53,613 bases of DNA, from positions 1 to 53,613 of the forward strand of contig CANHRV010000001.1 in the NCBI GenBank assembly GCA_947463395.1. Direction: 5' to 3'. Positions 16,989-25,860 of the stretch are shown in pieces. Source of the DNA: Opitutia bacterium (lineage in GTDB: Bacteria > Verrucomicrobiota > Verrucomicrobiia > Opitutales > UBA953). Under the pieces are notes generated by a model that was not told the origin of the DNA, ran no database searches, and saw nothing but the letters and a program-made list of their open reading frames with translations. The position numbers and the translations under genes were made by a program. Every line of letters starts with the position of its first letter. Within the stretch, counting starts at the first letter, position 1.

Positions 16989-18134
16989 GTGTTTACTCTG
17001 CTTAAGACTGATACGACGACGGCCGCCCGATTAGGTGTGCTCAAGACTCCTCATGGTGAGGTGCGCACCCCGGTGTTTATGCCTGTTGGTACGCAAGCGA
17101 CAGTCAAAGGGTTGACCCCGCAAATGGTGGCCGATACGGGCGCCCAAATTCTTCTAAGTAATACCTACCATCTCAATCTACGACCAGGTCGTGAGATTGT
17201 TAAGCAGGCAGGTGGCCTTCATCGCTTCATGCACTGGGATAAGCCGATTTTGACGGACAGCGGAGGCTTTCAGGTTTTTTCACTCGCTAAGTTTCGTAAG
17301 GTGACGGACGAGGGAATCCATTTTAAATCTCACCTCGATGGCAATCCGCTCTTTCTCGATGTCAAAGAGTGCCTCGCTATTCAAGACGCGCTGGGGTCGG
17401 ACATTGCTATGGTACTCGATGAGTGCCCACCTTGGCCCTGCGAGCGAGAAGCTTGTGAAGTCGCTGTCACTCGGACCATTCGTTGGGCAAAAGAAATGTT
17501 CCAATTGGCTAAAGACACGGGTTTCCTAGCCTCAGGACGTCATCTTTTTTGCATTAATCAAGGTTCGGTTTTTGCTGATTTACGCCAACGGTGTGCGGAG
17601 GAATTAGCCGCCGTCGATTTTCCAGGCTTCGCCATCGGAGGTGTCAGTGTTGGTGAGCCAGAGGAAGAAATGTTAAGACAGGTTGGAATCGCGGCCCCGC
17701 TTTTGCCTAAGAATAAACCTCGTTATGTCATGGGCGTTGGAACGCCTCCGCAATTGCTCCGTATGATTGCTTTGGGAGCCGATATGTTCGACTGCACGAT
17801 GCCGACGCGGATTGGTCGACATGGAGGTGCGTTTACTCCCGATGGCCCCATCAATGTCAAACACTTGCGTTACCGAGAGGATCACCGTCCGTTGGTTGAA
17901 GGAATGGATAACTACACCTGTAAACACTTTACGCGGGCTTATTTAAGACACTTGCATCATGCCACGGAGTCGTTGGGTGGCACATTGCTAGCCTTGCATA
18001 ATATTCACTTTTTACAGGATCTCATGAATCAAGCCAGAGAGCACATCGCTGCGGGTGATTTTGCCGCATGGTCCAAAGCTTGGTGCGAACGCTATGAAGC
18101 GGGAGCCAAGGATGAGATTATCGATAAAGACTAA
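16989..18134 (+). CDS. tgt: Queuine tRNA-ribosyltransferase (bacterial TGT)
   Basis: TGT swaps guanine-34 for preQ1 in tRNAs with GUN anticodons. It starts with GTG (MFTLLKTDTTTAARLG), 381 aa. Active-site motifs are present: SNTYHLNLRPG, LTDSGGFQVFSL (general base Asp), AIGGVSVGEPEEEM, and FDCTMPTRIGRHGGAF with the nucleophile Asp. The zinc site looks altered. Where E. coli TGT has CDCYTC, this protein has MDNYTC, so two of the three Cys ligands are Met and Asn. The third Cys and the later His (LLALHNIHF) remain. The start is 88 bases after the Fe-S carrier gene. QueF, which makes preQ1, is encoded at 38027-38440. Confidence 0.94.
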   Translation: MFTLLKTDTTTAARLGVLKTPHGEVRTPVFMPVGTQATVKGLTPQMVADTGAQILLSNTYHLNLRPGREIVKQAGGLHRFMHWDKPILTDSGGFQVFSLAKFRKVTDEGIHFKSHLDGNPLFLDVKECLAIQDALGSDIAMVLDECPPWPCEREACEVAVTRTIRWAKEMFQLAKDTGFLASGRHLFCINQGSVFADLRQRCAEELAAVDFPGFAIGGVSVGEPEEEMLRQVGIAAPLLPKNKPRYVMGVGTPPQLLRMIALGADMFDCTMPTRIGRHGGAFTPDGPINVKHLRYREDHRPLVEGMDNYTCKHFTRAYLRHLHHATESLGGTLLALHNIHFLQDLMNQAREHIAAGDFAAWSKAWCERYEAGAKDEIIDKD

Positions 18135-18169
18135 GGAGAGTTGAGTTTCCCCGACAAGAAACTCCCGAC

Positions 18170-18667
18170 TTACATCTTAGCCTGAATAATCTCTTGGATA
18201 TTCCCCGTTTTTAGACCTTCGGGGTTAACATTCACCGTTGAAACACTGAAAGAAGTACTACGGCGTTTAAAGGTTAAGACGAAATTCGTAATCAAAGAAC
18301 TCTCTCCAGGGAAAAGTTCATTCTTTCTCTCAATCATACTGGTAACCAAATTTTCCGCCTGTTCGGCATCGGAGCCAGGAAGGGCGGCAATTTTGGCTTT
18401 TGCCTCTTTGATTTTTTCTGGTCCCTCAATGGCGGCGTTCCAAATCAAAATAGCGACATTCATGGCACCTTTCGCTGCCAAACGGTTATCTCCCGCTTGT
18501 TCGAGGAGGGGTTGGCTAAACTCCGCCAAGCGATCCGCAATGGTTTTTACTTTGGGACCTTTGTTCTCTTGAGGAGGAACTGGAGAACTGAAGTCTCTTT
18601 CAATGGGGCGTGGCTTTCGGTTGCCAAAAGCACCATTGGTTTGTCTGCGAGAGCGGGGGGAGGACAT
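18170..18667 (-). CDS. Hypothetical protein, 165 aa
   Basis: Not recognised. I start at the ATG at 18667 (MSSPRSRRQTNG); the frame continues upstream but without a better start. The first ~50 residues are basic and Pro/Arg-rich and look disordered. The rest is helical (IADRLAEFSQPLLEQAG, AMNVAILIWNAAIEGPEKIKEAKAKIAAL) and ends in a strand-rich part (SLITNFVLTFKRRSTSFSVSTVNVNPEGL). No signal peptide, membrane segment or metal-binding motif is visible. It is convergent with tgt, 35 bases away. A short inverted repeat (GAGTTTC / GAAACTC) lies between them but lacks a T-tract. Confidence 0.55.
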   Translation of the reverse strand: MSSPRSRRQTNGAFGNRKPRPIERDFSSPVPPQENKGPKVKTIADRLAEFSQPLLEQAGDNRLAAKGAMNVAILIWNAAIEGPEKIKEAKAKIAALPGSDAEQAENLVTSMIERKNELFPGESSLITNFVLTFKRRSTSFSVSTVNVNPEGLKTGNIQEIIQAKM

Positions 18668-18788
18668 GCGAAACCTTCTCCCGATTTCAATCAATACCCA
18701 CGGGCTGGGCAAGCCCATTCCCCTTGGGGCGTCCCTTGACAGTTGGCCAGAATCTAGCCACCCTGCCTAACATTGAACGTCAGCTCTC

Positions 18789-19310
18789 GTGTCTAATTAC
18801 AACAAAGTCATTCAAGCCCATCGCCGAGACCACCTCGCCAATCCCAAGTCTCTGCCCTCAGGCGTGCACCGATTTTTTGAAAGCACGATGATTCCTTTGC
18901 CGCTTGAGCAAGTCTTCGAATTTTTTTCCAAAGCAGAAAATTTACAAAAAATTACTCCACCCGAATTAGATTTCAGAATTTTAACTCCTTTGCCGATTGT
19001 GATGGGGCAGGGCACGTTGATTAATTATAAATTGAAATTGCATGGTCTTCCTTTCGGTTGGCGCACCCGTATTATTCACTGGGATCCACCTCATGCTTTC
19101 GCCGATCAACAATTAAAAGGGCCTTATTCCCTTTGGTTACACTATCATAATTTTTATGATGAAGGAGGTAAGACGCGGATGGATGATGAAGTCCTTTACC
19201 GACTTCCTTTTTGGCCGATGGGCGAAATCGCTCATCCTTTCGTTCGCGGACAAATCGAAAAGATTTTTTGGTATCGCCGTAAAAGTATTCGCGAGTTGCT
19301 AAAAGTTTAG
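18789..19310 (+). CDS. SRPBCC-family ligand-binding protein
   Basis: A 173-aa protein of the START/SRPBCC (polyketide cyclase-like) superfamily, a helix-grip fold that binds hydrophobic ligands. Support comes from PLPLEQVFEFFSKAENLQKITPPELDFRIL at the start of the domain, RTRIIHWDPPHAFADQQLKGPY in the middle, and DDEVLYRLPFWPMGEIAHPF near the end. That last motif matches SRPBCC proteins annotated as cell-division-inhibitor or nucleoside-epimerase partners. It starts with GTG at 18789. It overlaps the convergent serB-like gene by 4 bases. The ligand cannot be inferred. Confidence 0.8.
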   Translation: MSNYNKVIQAHRRDHLANPKSLPSGVHRFFESTMIPLPLEQVFEFFSKAENLQKITPPELDFRILTPLPIVMGQGTLINYKLKLHGLPFGWRTRIIHWDPPHAFADQQLKGPYSLWLHYHNFYDEGGKTRMDDEVLYRLPFWPMGEIAHPFVRGQIEKIFWYRRKSIRELLKV

Positions 19311-19957
19311 GCGTGTCGCGAGAGAACCTCGGGTAATTCAGATAAGGCGTAAATAAAAACGTCCGCGCCAGCTTTGACTTTGGGGCGGACGGCGTAGCGA
19401 CCGAAGCCGATAAAGGTATCGAGGTCTTCTTTGACTTCCAAGTCACTGGCTCCATCGCCGACCAAAATCACAGGTTTCGCCTGAAACTCGTTACGCAACT
19501 TTCGGGCGATAACATTTTTACCTTTGGTTTTGGAAGTGGGGCATGACTCGTTGTAGCCGGCATAACTTCCATCGCTTTTGAATTTTAAATCCACCGCCTC
19601 GACTCGTTCGATACCGAGATAATCAGCCAAGGGGCGAATGGCTTGGGTGAAGCCACCGCTAACAATCGCTATCGTCCATCCCGCTCGACGAAGGGCTTTT
19701 AAACTTTCCACAGCTGTGGGTTCAACTTGTGCAATGTACTTTTGTCCAATGGACTCGAGTTCAGCGAGGGTGGGCTGAATCATCTCCAAGCGTTTAGCAA
19801 AAACGGATTCCATGGGGGTTCCGCCATTCATCGCCGCATTGGTCATCTCTTCGACCGCCTTGAAAACTTCGGGTCCACGGAGTCGACCCAATTCATCCAC
19901 CCCTTCGATGGCCGAGAGGGTTGAGTCACAATCAAAGAGTAGAAGTTTGGCTGCCAC
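19307..19957 (-). CDS. serB: Phosphoserine phosphatase-like HAD hydrolase
   Basis: A 216-aa HAD-superfamily phosphatase closest to SerB, which dephosphorylates phosphoserine in serine synthesis. Motif I is LFDCDST, with the nucleophile Asp9 and acid Asp11. Motif II is IAIVSGGFTQAI. The motif III Lys lies in TKGKNVIARKL and motif IV is ILVGDGASDLEV. The SerB-type cap region is the right size, with Glu and Arg residues near VDELGRLRG and EEMTNAAM. It lacks the N-terminal ACT domain of longer SerB proteins. The substrate assignment is likely but not certain; MtnX- or ThrH-like activity is the main alternative. Confidence 0.82.
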   Translation of the reverse strand: MAAKLLLFDCDSTLSAIEGVDELGRLRGPEVFKAVEEMTNAAMNGGTPMESVFAKRLEMIQPTLAELESIGQKYIAQVEPTAVESLKALRRAGWTIAIVSGGFTQAIRPLADYLGIERVEAVDLKFKSDGSYAGYNESCPTSKTKGKNVIARKLRNEFQAKPVILVGDGASDLEVKEDLDTFIGFGRYAVRPKVKAGADVFIYALSELPEVLSRHA

Positions 19958-20007
19958 GATGCACTACAAGACCCAAAGACCCGAAGGTCAAGTATCGCTC
20001 TAAGGTC

Positions 20008-22032
20008 TTATTTTTCCAATAACTTCATCAAGCCAGTTTCATCTAAAATCGTAATTCCGAGCTCTTGGGCTTTGGTGAGTTTGGATCCGGCTTCTTCACC
20101 AGCGACCACGTAATCAGTGTTCTTACTGACGCTCCCTGAAACTTTACCGCCCGCTTTTTCAATTAAATCACGTGCCTCATCGCGTCCCATGGTCGGTAAC
20201 GTTCCAGTGAGCACAAATGTTTTTCCCGCAACGCCAGCCACGGTCGTTGTGGGTGTGTTATCGATGAGATTTAGTCCCGCTTTGCGCATCGCTTTCACCC
20301 AGTCGCGGTGATTGGGGTCGCTGAAGAAAGAAGTAATCGATTTCGACACTTCGATACCCACTCCGCTGATCACTGATTCTGTCGTGATGCCGCCTTTTTT
20401 TCCAACGTGAGTGATGAGTAAATCATCCAACTTTGCTTCCTCTAAGGCGTCGATGGATTTAAAATGACGAGCAAGGTCTTTGGCGGTTTGCATTCCGACA
20501 TTGGGAATACCGAGGGCGTGTATGGCTCGCCATAGCTCGCGATTCTTAGCTGAAGCAAGACTCGTCATCATATTATCGACAGACTTTTCTTTGAAGCCTT
20601 CTAGCATCCGCCATTCCGACTCTTTTAATTGCAGGGCATCAACGGGGGCATCGACTAAACCCAGCGAGACGAGTTGTTCTGCGACAGCGTCACCCAGGCC
20701 ATCAATATCGAGACATTGCTTGGAAGCAAAGTGGACCAAGCGACGAATTTTCATCTCCCGCGAGGGTGCTCTTAATTTGTAGGCGGCTTCATCTTCCAAG
20801 CGAATCGCATCGAGCCCTAACTCTTCTAGGCGTTTTTCGAAGTTAAAGGGTTTCGCTTCTCGGGGTCTTTTTTCTAAAACGACTTGTAAAATCTGCGGAA
20901 TAATTTCACCGGCTTTTTGAATGCGCACCGTATCGCCTTCACGAATATCTTTTCGTTTAATTTCATCCGCATTATGCAGAGTTGCGCGAGCAACCGTCGA
21001 TCCGGCTAAAAGAACAGGTTCTAATTCGGCTACGGGTGTTACGACGCCCGTTCGTCCTACTTGCATACTGATGGCTTTTAGCACGGTCTCGGCTTGATCG
21101 GGAGGGAATTTAAAGGCTACGGCCCAATGCGGGAATTTACTCGTGTAGCCTGCACGTTCTTGTTCGGCGAGACGATTGACTTTTACCACCGCACCATCGG
21201 TCGGGTATGGCAATTTTCGACGTAGGTTGTCGAGTTGTCCGATGGCTAACCAAGCATTATCGATTCCTTCTTGTAGCGGTAAGTCATCCCAGACAGGAAA
21301 CTTCCAAGTCTTCAATTGATCTTTAAATTCTCTCAGCGATTTAAACGCAGGTGGTTCGCAGGTGCCGAGTCCATAGCAGATGATGCTAAGGTTGCGCCGC
21401 TTGGCTTCTTCTAAGTCGAGAAGCTTAACGGTTCCTGCGGCTAAGTTTCGAGGATTGGCGTAGAGTGCTTCACCTTCGGCTTCTCGCTCGCGGTTCAGTC
21501 GTTCAAACTCCGAAAGCTCCATGTAGATTTCTCCTCGAATCTCGAGAAAATCAGGAGCGTTTTTAATGTTTCGGGGTATGGTTTTAATGAGGGAAACATT
21601 ATGAGTAACATCATCTCCTCGCACCCCGTTACCGCGCGTTACCGCTCGAATAAACCTCCCTTTTTCGTAGGTGAGTGAAACCGCCACGCCGTCGACTTTC
21701 GGTTCAACAATCAATTCAAGGTTTTTACCTCCGAGGGCTTTTTTGAGACGGTCACCAAAAGCGCGAAAATCAGCCTCATCATAAGTATTATCCAACGAGA
21801 GCATCGGTTCTCGGTGATCTTGTTGTTGAAATCCTTCAGCTTTATCGTCGCCAATCCCTAAATCGGGTCCCGCATACTGTGGGTAGCGTCTCTCAAGGTC
21901 ATGTAATCGATCAACTAACTTATCGAATTCGTAGTCGGAAATCTCAGGATCATGCTTTTTTCGATAAAGTTCTTCATGCCGCATGACCTCTTGGCGTAGT
22001 CTTTGTATTTCTTTACGGAGGTCTTCGGACAT
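20008..22032 (-). CDS. ligA: NAD+-dependent DNA ligase, zinc-finger cysteines missing
   Basis: A 674-aa LigA that seals nicks in replication and repair using NAD+. The Ia domain (ELYRKKHDPEISDYEFDKL), the catalytic Lys112 in EPKVDGVAVS, the RGNGVRGDDVTHNV and YANPRNLAAGTVK motifs, the OB fold (GRTGVVTPVAELEPV), the helix-hairpin-helix repeats and a C-terminal BRCT domain (about 597-674) are all present. The zinc finger is not. At residues 395-430, where the family has four cysteines (CPxCG, then CxNxxCP), this protein has PFNFEKRLEELGLDAIRLED and KLRAPSREMK with no Cys. The overall length is normal, so the finger is replaced rather than deleted. Upstream is the divergent yraN gene. Confidence 0.95.
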   Translation of the reverse strand: MSEDLRKEIQRLRQEVMRHEELYRKKHDPEISDYEFDKLVDRLHDLERRYPQYAGPDLGIGDDKAEGFQQQDHREPMLSLDNTYDEADFRAFGDRLKKALGGKNLELIVEPKVDGVAVSLTYEKGRFIRAVTRGNGVRGDDVTHNVSLIKTIPRNIKNAPDFLEIRGEIYMELSEFERLNREREAEGEALYANPRNLAAGTVKLLDLEEAKRRNLSIICYGLGTCEPPAFKSLREFKDQLKTWKFPVWDDLPLQEGIDNAWLAIGQLDNLRRKLPYPTDGAVVKVNRLAEQERAGYTSKFPHWAVAFKFPPDQAETVLKAISMQVGRTGVVTPVAELEPVLLAGSTVARATLHNADEIKRKDIREGDTVRIQKAGEIIPQILQVVLEKRPREAKPFNFEKRLEELGLDAIRLEDEAAYKLRAPSREMKIRRLVHFASKQCLDIDGLGDAVAEQLVSLGLVDAPVDALQLKESEWRMLEGFKEKSVDNMMTSLASAKNRELWRAIHALGIPNVGMQTAKDLARHFKSIDALEEAKLDDLLITHVGKKGGITTESVISGVGIEVSKSITSFFSDPNHRDWVKAMRKAGLNLIDNTPTTTVAGVAGKTFVLTGTLPTMGRDEARDLIEKAGGKVSGSVSKNTDYVVAGEEAGSKLTKAQELGITILDETGLMKLLEK

Positions 22033-22202
22033 GGTTAAAAGACGTTAAGCTTTAGGAGGTAAAAGGGGAAGACGATAGATGGTTTTTTTACGAGTTTTGC
22101 TGTCATTTTTCTTTGGTCAAAAGAGCGATTGAAGGGTTCGCTAAAGTCTAAACCTTAGAAAATCGAGATGGTCAGCCTGAACGGTTAGATAACCTCGTCT
22201 CG

Positions 22203-22613
22203 ATGTCATGGCATGAGCTTCGTCGGTGGCTTTTGAGTTGCTTTAAGCCCCAAACTCTCGGGGAGAGAGGTGAACGCTTGGCGGAAAAGTATTACCGCAA
22301 TCAAGGTTGTACCATTTTGGCACGCAACTGGCGTTCGGGTGTCGATGAATTAGACTTGGTGGTTCTTGATGGGGTAGTTCTGGTTTTTGTAGAGGTGAAA
22401 ACCCGAACGGCTGACTGGGGTGGGGCAGGGTATCGTGCGGTGAACTATCGAAAAAAGAGGGCTTTGCAGAGAGCGGCGATGGCCTGGTTGAGGCAAATTG
22501 GGGGTGCTCCTCACACTCGATTTGATGTCATAGAGGTTATGGTTTGCCAAGGGGGCACCGTCCGTTTGCTTCAACACCGGGGTATACCCCTTTTTCGCAA
22601 GCATTCCTTTTGA
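22203..22613 (+). CDS. YraN family (UPF0102) nuclease-like protein
   Basis: A 136-aa protein with the YraN pattern: LGERGERLAEKYYRNQGCTILARNWR, then VDELDLVVLDGVVLVFVEVKTR and AVNYRKKRALQRAA. The Asp and the ExK of a PD-(D/E)xK nuclease fold are present. The family's role is unclear; a link to recombination or competence has been proposed. It begins 170 bases from the divergent ligA and is followed 5 bases later by zwf, so the three plus-strand genes yraN-zwf-opcA probably form one transcript. Confidence 0.88.
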   Translation: MSWHELRRWLLSCFKPQTLGERGERLAEKYYRNQGCTILARNWRSGVDELDLVVLDGVVLVFVEVKTRTADWGGAGYRAVNYRKKRALQRAAMAWLRQIGGAPHTRFDVIEVMVCQGGTVRLLQHRGIPLFRKHSF

Positions 22614-22618
22614 ATCCG

Positions 22619-24163
22619 ATGTCCGACACCGACCGTCATCCCTTTCTCGCTGGTTTGAGTAAGCACCGTGGAGCCCAGCCTACTTGCTTGGTTATCTTTG
22701 GTGCCTCTGGCGACTTGGCTGCACGCAAACTCTTGCCCGCTCTTTATAATTTGGCGGTCGATAGTTTATTGCCTGCGGATTTCACCTTAATTGGTTTTGG
22801 ACGAAAGCCTATTCCCGATGCAGAGTTTCGACAAAGTTCCTCGAGTGACATCGAAAAGTTTTCCCGACGTGAATACCGCAAAGATATTTGGAAACGGGTT
22901 TGCGATCATACTTATTATCAAGCGGGTGGTTATGATGAGTTTGCGGCTTATGAAGGATTAAAAGCTAAAATTGCGTCAGCGGAGAAGACGGCGGGGCGTC
23001 CTTTACAGGTGGTCTTTTATATTTCAACCCCACCGACTGTTTTTGAAGCGATTTTAGAAAATCTGGGAAAGTCTGGTTTAGCATCGCGTGGTCTAGGCAC
23101 CGCCTTGGAAAGTAAAGTGATTATCGAAAAGCCCTTTGGACGAGATCTTGCTTCGGCTGTGCAACTAAACACGGTTGCTGCTCGTCATTTCCAAGAGCCT
23201 CAAATCTACCGTATCGATCACTATCTCGGTAAAGAGACGGTGCAGGACTTATTGGTGCAACGCTTCGCCAATCCTATTTTAGAACCCCTCTGGAATAATC
23301 GTCACGTCGACCATGTTCAAATCACCGTCGCGGAAGAGTTGGGCGTCGGTTCTCGCGGTGGATACTACGATCACAGCGGTGCCACTCGGGATATGTTGCA
23401 AAATCATACGATGCAACTGTTGGCGTTAACCGCCATGGACCAGCCTGCTTCACTTTCGGCTGAGCATATTCGTGATGAAAAAGTTAAGTTACTTCAATCG
23501 GTTCAACCACTGCGTTTAGGTTCGGGTGGTGACGCGGTACGAGCCTACTATACGGCAGGTCTGTCGGGTGGCGAAAACGTGGTCGGTTATCACCAAGAAA
23601 AAGATATTCCTGCTTCATCATTCACCGAGACTTTTTGTGCACTCAAACTTTCCATCGATAATGCTCGTTGGAGTGGCGTTCCTTTCTATATGCGTTCGGG
23701 TAAACGTCTTGCTCGAAGGGTTTCGGAGATTGCCGTGCAATTTAAGCAGCCTGTTTCGGGCTTGTTTGCTGGCGATTCGCGTTACGACATCGCTCCCAAT
23801 CGATTAGTGATTCAAATCCAGCCCGATGAAGGAATGACTTTGGTTCTTAATTCGAAAGTTCCAGGTTTGGAGCCTCGCACTCAACCAGTACGATTGAGTT
23901 TCCGTTACGCTACGACTTATGGATCCAATACGCCAGAAGCCTATGAGCGTTTGATTTTAGATGCGATTGTCGGTGATCGCACTTTGTTTATTCGAGGAGA
24001 TGAAACCGAAGCCTCTTGGCGTCTCTTCACCCCGCTTCTGCAATCATGGGAAAGAGAGGGTAAGCAAAATCTGGAAACTTACGCTGCCGGCTCTTGGGGT
24101 CCCTCTGGTGCGGATGTCTTATTGGCCGCTCAAGGTCACGCTTGGCGTAACGCGGGTCGTTAA
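22619..24163 (+). CDS. zwf: Glucose-6-phosphate 1-dehydrogenase
   Basis: A 514-aa G6PDH, first step of the oxidative pentose phosphate pathway (G6P + NADP+ to 6-phosphogluconolactone + NADPH). I start at the ATG at 22619 (MSDTDRHPFLAG); the longer frame runs back into yraN. The NADP-binding motif is VIFGASGDLAARKLLPALYNL. The active-site peptide RIDHYLGKETVQDL contains the catalytic His/Asp and substrate-binding Lys. EKPFGRDLASA and FYMRSGKRL are also conserved. It is followed 5 bases later by opcA, its usual partner. Confidence 0.96.
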   Translation: MSDTDRHPFLAGLSKHRGAQPTCLVIFGASGDLAARKLLPALYNLAVDSLLPADFTLIGFGRKPIPDAEFRQSSSSDIEKFSRREYRKDIWKRVCDHTYYQAGGYDEFAAYEGLKAKIASAEKTAGRPLQVVFYISTPPTVFEAILENLGKSGLASRGLGTALESKVIIEKPFGRDLASAVQLNTVAARHFQEPQIYRIDHYLGKETVQDLLVQRFANPILEPLWNNRHVDHVQITVAEELGVGSRGGYYDHSGATRDMLQNHTMQLLALTAMDQPASLSAEHIRDEKVKLLQSVQPLRLGSGGDAVRAYYTAGLSGGENVVGYHQEKDIPASSFTETFCALKLSIDNARWSGVPFYMRSGKRLARRVSEIAVQFKQPVSGLFAGDSRYDIAPNRLVIQIQPDEGMTLVLNSKVPGLEPRTQPVRLSFRYATTYGSNTPEAYERLILDAIVGDRTLFIRGDETEASWRLFTPLLQSWEREGKQNLETYAAGSWGPSGADVLLAAQGHAWRNAGR

Positions 24164-24168
24164 AAACG

Positions 24169-25137
24169 ATGGCACATCCCATTTTAGATACTCTTCCAGG
24201 TTTCCCGCATAAAGTCTCTGCTGCTTTAACAGCCTTGGATAAGGCGTGGGCGGAGGAGGGTGAGGAAGCGGCGCGTGCCTCACAAATGAATCTGGTGCTA
24301 ATGTTCGGTGCGGGAGTGAAACCTGAGGATGCTCAAGCACGCTTTGATGAAGCCGTGCTCTTTGCTCAGCGCTATCCTTGTCGAGTGATTGTTCTGGCAG
24401 CACGTTCTGCGGCGGAATCAAAAGCTCCACTCGAAGCGAAAGTTAATGTCGTTTGTTTTTTTGATCCTGCTCGACGTGGCAAACGTTGCTGTGAGGCGCT
24501 GATGTTGGCGCATGGTAAACCTTCTAATGAAATTGAATCGCTCGTCTCCACGTGGCTCGAAGGCGATCTCCCCGTTAACTTGTGGGTGCACGGTGTGACG
24601 GATGAGGAAATGGATCCGTGGTTGTCCTGGACCCAACGTTGTCGACGTATTGTTGCGGATCGCAGTTTAATCGGAAACGATTTCTTTTCTTTGCCTTTCC
24701 CTAAGCCCTCCTGTGTTCGCGATCTCTCGGTGGCACGTTGTTTACCCGTAAGGCAAGCTTTAGGACAATTTTTAGCTGCGCATTCGCCAGAGTTATTGGT
24801 TCGCGGACTGAAGTCTGTTACCCTCAATCACACGCCCTCGATGCGAGGCGAAGCCGCAGGTTTGTTGAATTGGATGCGTGATTGTCTGCAAGGCTGTAGT
24901 CGCGTTTCTGGTCTACCTTTGCAGGCCACTTTTGAACTCTCAGAAGAGGCACCCGTGGGTGATAATCTCGATGCCGAGTGGAGTTATGAAGATGGAAGCC
25001 ATTTTTCCTGGGAGCATGCGGAGCAGGGCACTTGGGCGGGCTTAAAATTTAGTCACGACAATACCGTTGAGTCTATGGCTCAACGCGTGGCTTTCATGGG
25101 TCCCTCGGAAGCTCTCTCCGAAGCAATTTTCTTCTAA
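24169..25137 (+). CDS. opcA: Glucose-6-phosphate dehydrogenase assembly protein OpcA
   Basis: A 322-aa OpcA. In cyanobacteria this protein is needed for assembly or redox activation of G6PDH. Matching features: MNLVLMFGAG near the N terminus, RYPCRVIVLAA, the ESLVSTWLEGDLPVNLWVHG section, and the central WTQRCRRIVADRS. The position directly after zwf confirms the call. It ends 2 bases before the stop of the convergent rdgB gene, with no room for a conventional terminator. Confidence 0.88.
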   Translation: MAHPILDTLPGFPHKVSAALTALDKAWAEEGEEAARASQMNLVLMFGAGVKPEDAQARFDEAVLFAQRYPCRVIVLAARSAAESKAPLEAKVNVVCFFDPARRGKRCCEALMLAHGKPSNEIESLVSTWLEGDLPVNLWVHGVTDEEMDPWLSWTQRCRRIVADRSLIGNDFFSLPFPKPSCVRDLSVARCLPVRQALGQFLAAHSPELLVRGLKSVTLNHTPSMRGEAAGLLNWMRDCLQGCSRVSGLPLQATFELSEEAPVGDNLDAEWSYEDGSHFSWEHAEQGTWAGLKFSHDNTVESMAQRVAFMGPSEALSEAIFF

Positions 25138-25139
25138 GA

Positions 25140-25751
25140 TTAAAAACGTACGCCACTTTGCTTTAGCCAATCGACCATTTGCTGGAAAGCTTTGGCGCGA
25201 TGACTGATTCGATCTTTTTCGCTCGGTGAAAGTTCACCAAACGTTTTATCAAATCCACTCGGGACAAAAAGAGAATCATAACCAAAACCTTCGGTGCCGA
25301 CTTCTTGTTCAAGGATTCGGCCCCAGCATTGACCAAGAAATTTCTGCTCCTCTCGATTTGGTCCCAGTAAAAGCAAGTGGCATTCGAAGCGTGCTCCGCG
25401 TTGATGAGCGGGGGCTTTTTTTAAAGCACTTAAAAGTTTCTGACGGTTCTGTGCATCGGAGGCACCTTTGCCTGCATAGACAGCGGAATCAACGCCCGGT
25501 CCGCCTTGTAAAGCATCACAGCATAAACCGCTATCGTCTGCCAGTACCCACGATTTGGCAGGGGCGATTCGACGCAGGGCTTCGCCTTTTAAGCGACAGT
25601 TGCCAGTAAAGGTGCCAGTGATTTCTTCAACATAGGGCATGCCACCCAGCTCTTTGGCGGAATGAACGCGAATGGGTAATCCCACTCGATTAAACATTCG
25701 CCCAAATTCCTCTGCCTTATGGGTATTACCAGTGGCTAAATAAAGATGCAT
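25140..25751 (-). CDS. rdgB: XTP/dITP pyrophosphatase (Ham1/RdgB family)
   Basis: A 203-aa house-cleaning nucleotide pyrophosphatase that removes XTP, dITP and ITP from the nucleotide pool. Motifs: LYLATGNTHKAEEF at the N terminus (substrate-binding TxNxxK), WVLADDSGLCCDALQGGPGVDSA (metal-binding Asp), GFGYDSLFVPSGFDKTFGEL, and KDRISHRAKAF at the C terminus. The usual TFxENAxxKA reads TFTGNCRLKG, a mild divergence. It stands alone on the minus strand, convergent with opcA and divergent from coaB. Confidence 0.93.
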   Translation of the reverse strand: MHLYLATGNTHKAEEFGRMFNRVGLPIRVHSAKELGGMPYVEEITGTFTGNCRLKGEALRRIAPAKSWVLADDSGLCCDALQGGPGVDSAVYAGKGASDAQNRQKLLSALKKAPAHQRGARFECHLLLLGPNREEQKFLGQCWGRILEQEVGTEGFGYDSLFVPSGFDKTFGELSPSEKDRISHRAKAFQQMVDWLKQSGVRF

Positions 25752-25860
25752 GGGGTGACAGTGGTTTGGAAAGGTAAATGGGTAAAGTTTTATGGCGCTT
25801 TTTGTTTAGGCTTCGCTCTCGCCCTTGACCTCTTTTTATGGCCTAATTTGCTTGGTCACA

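Noticed and set aside
22058..22110. 17-codon frame after an AGGAGGT in the ligA/yraN gap
   Set aside because: The ribosome-binding-like site is too far from the ATG and the peptide has no notable feature.
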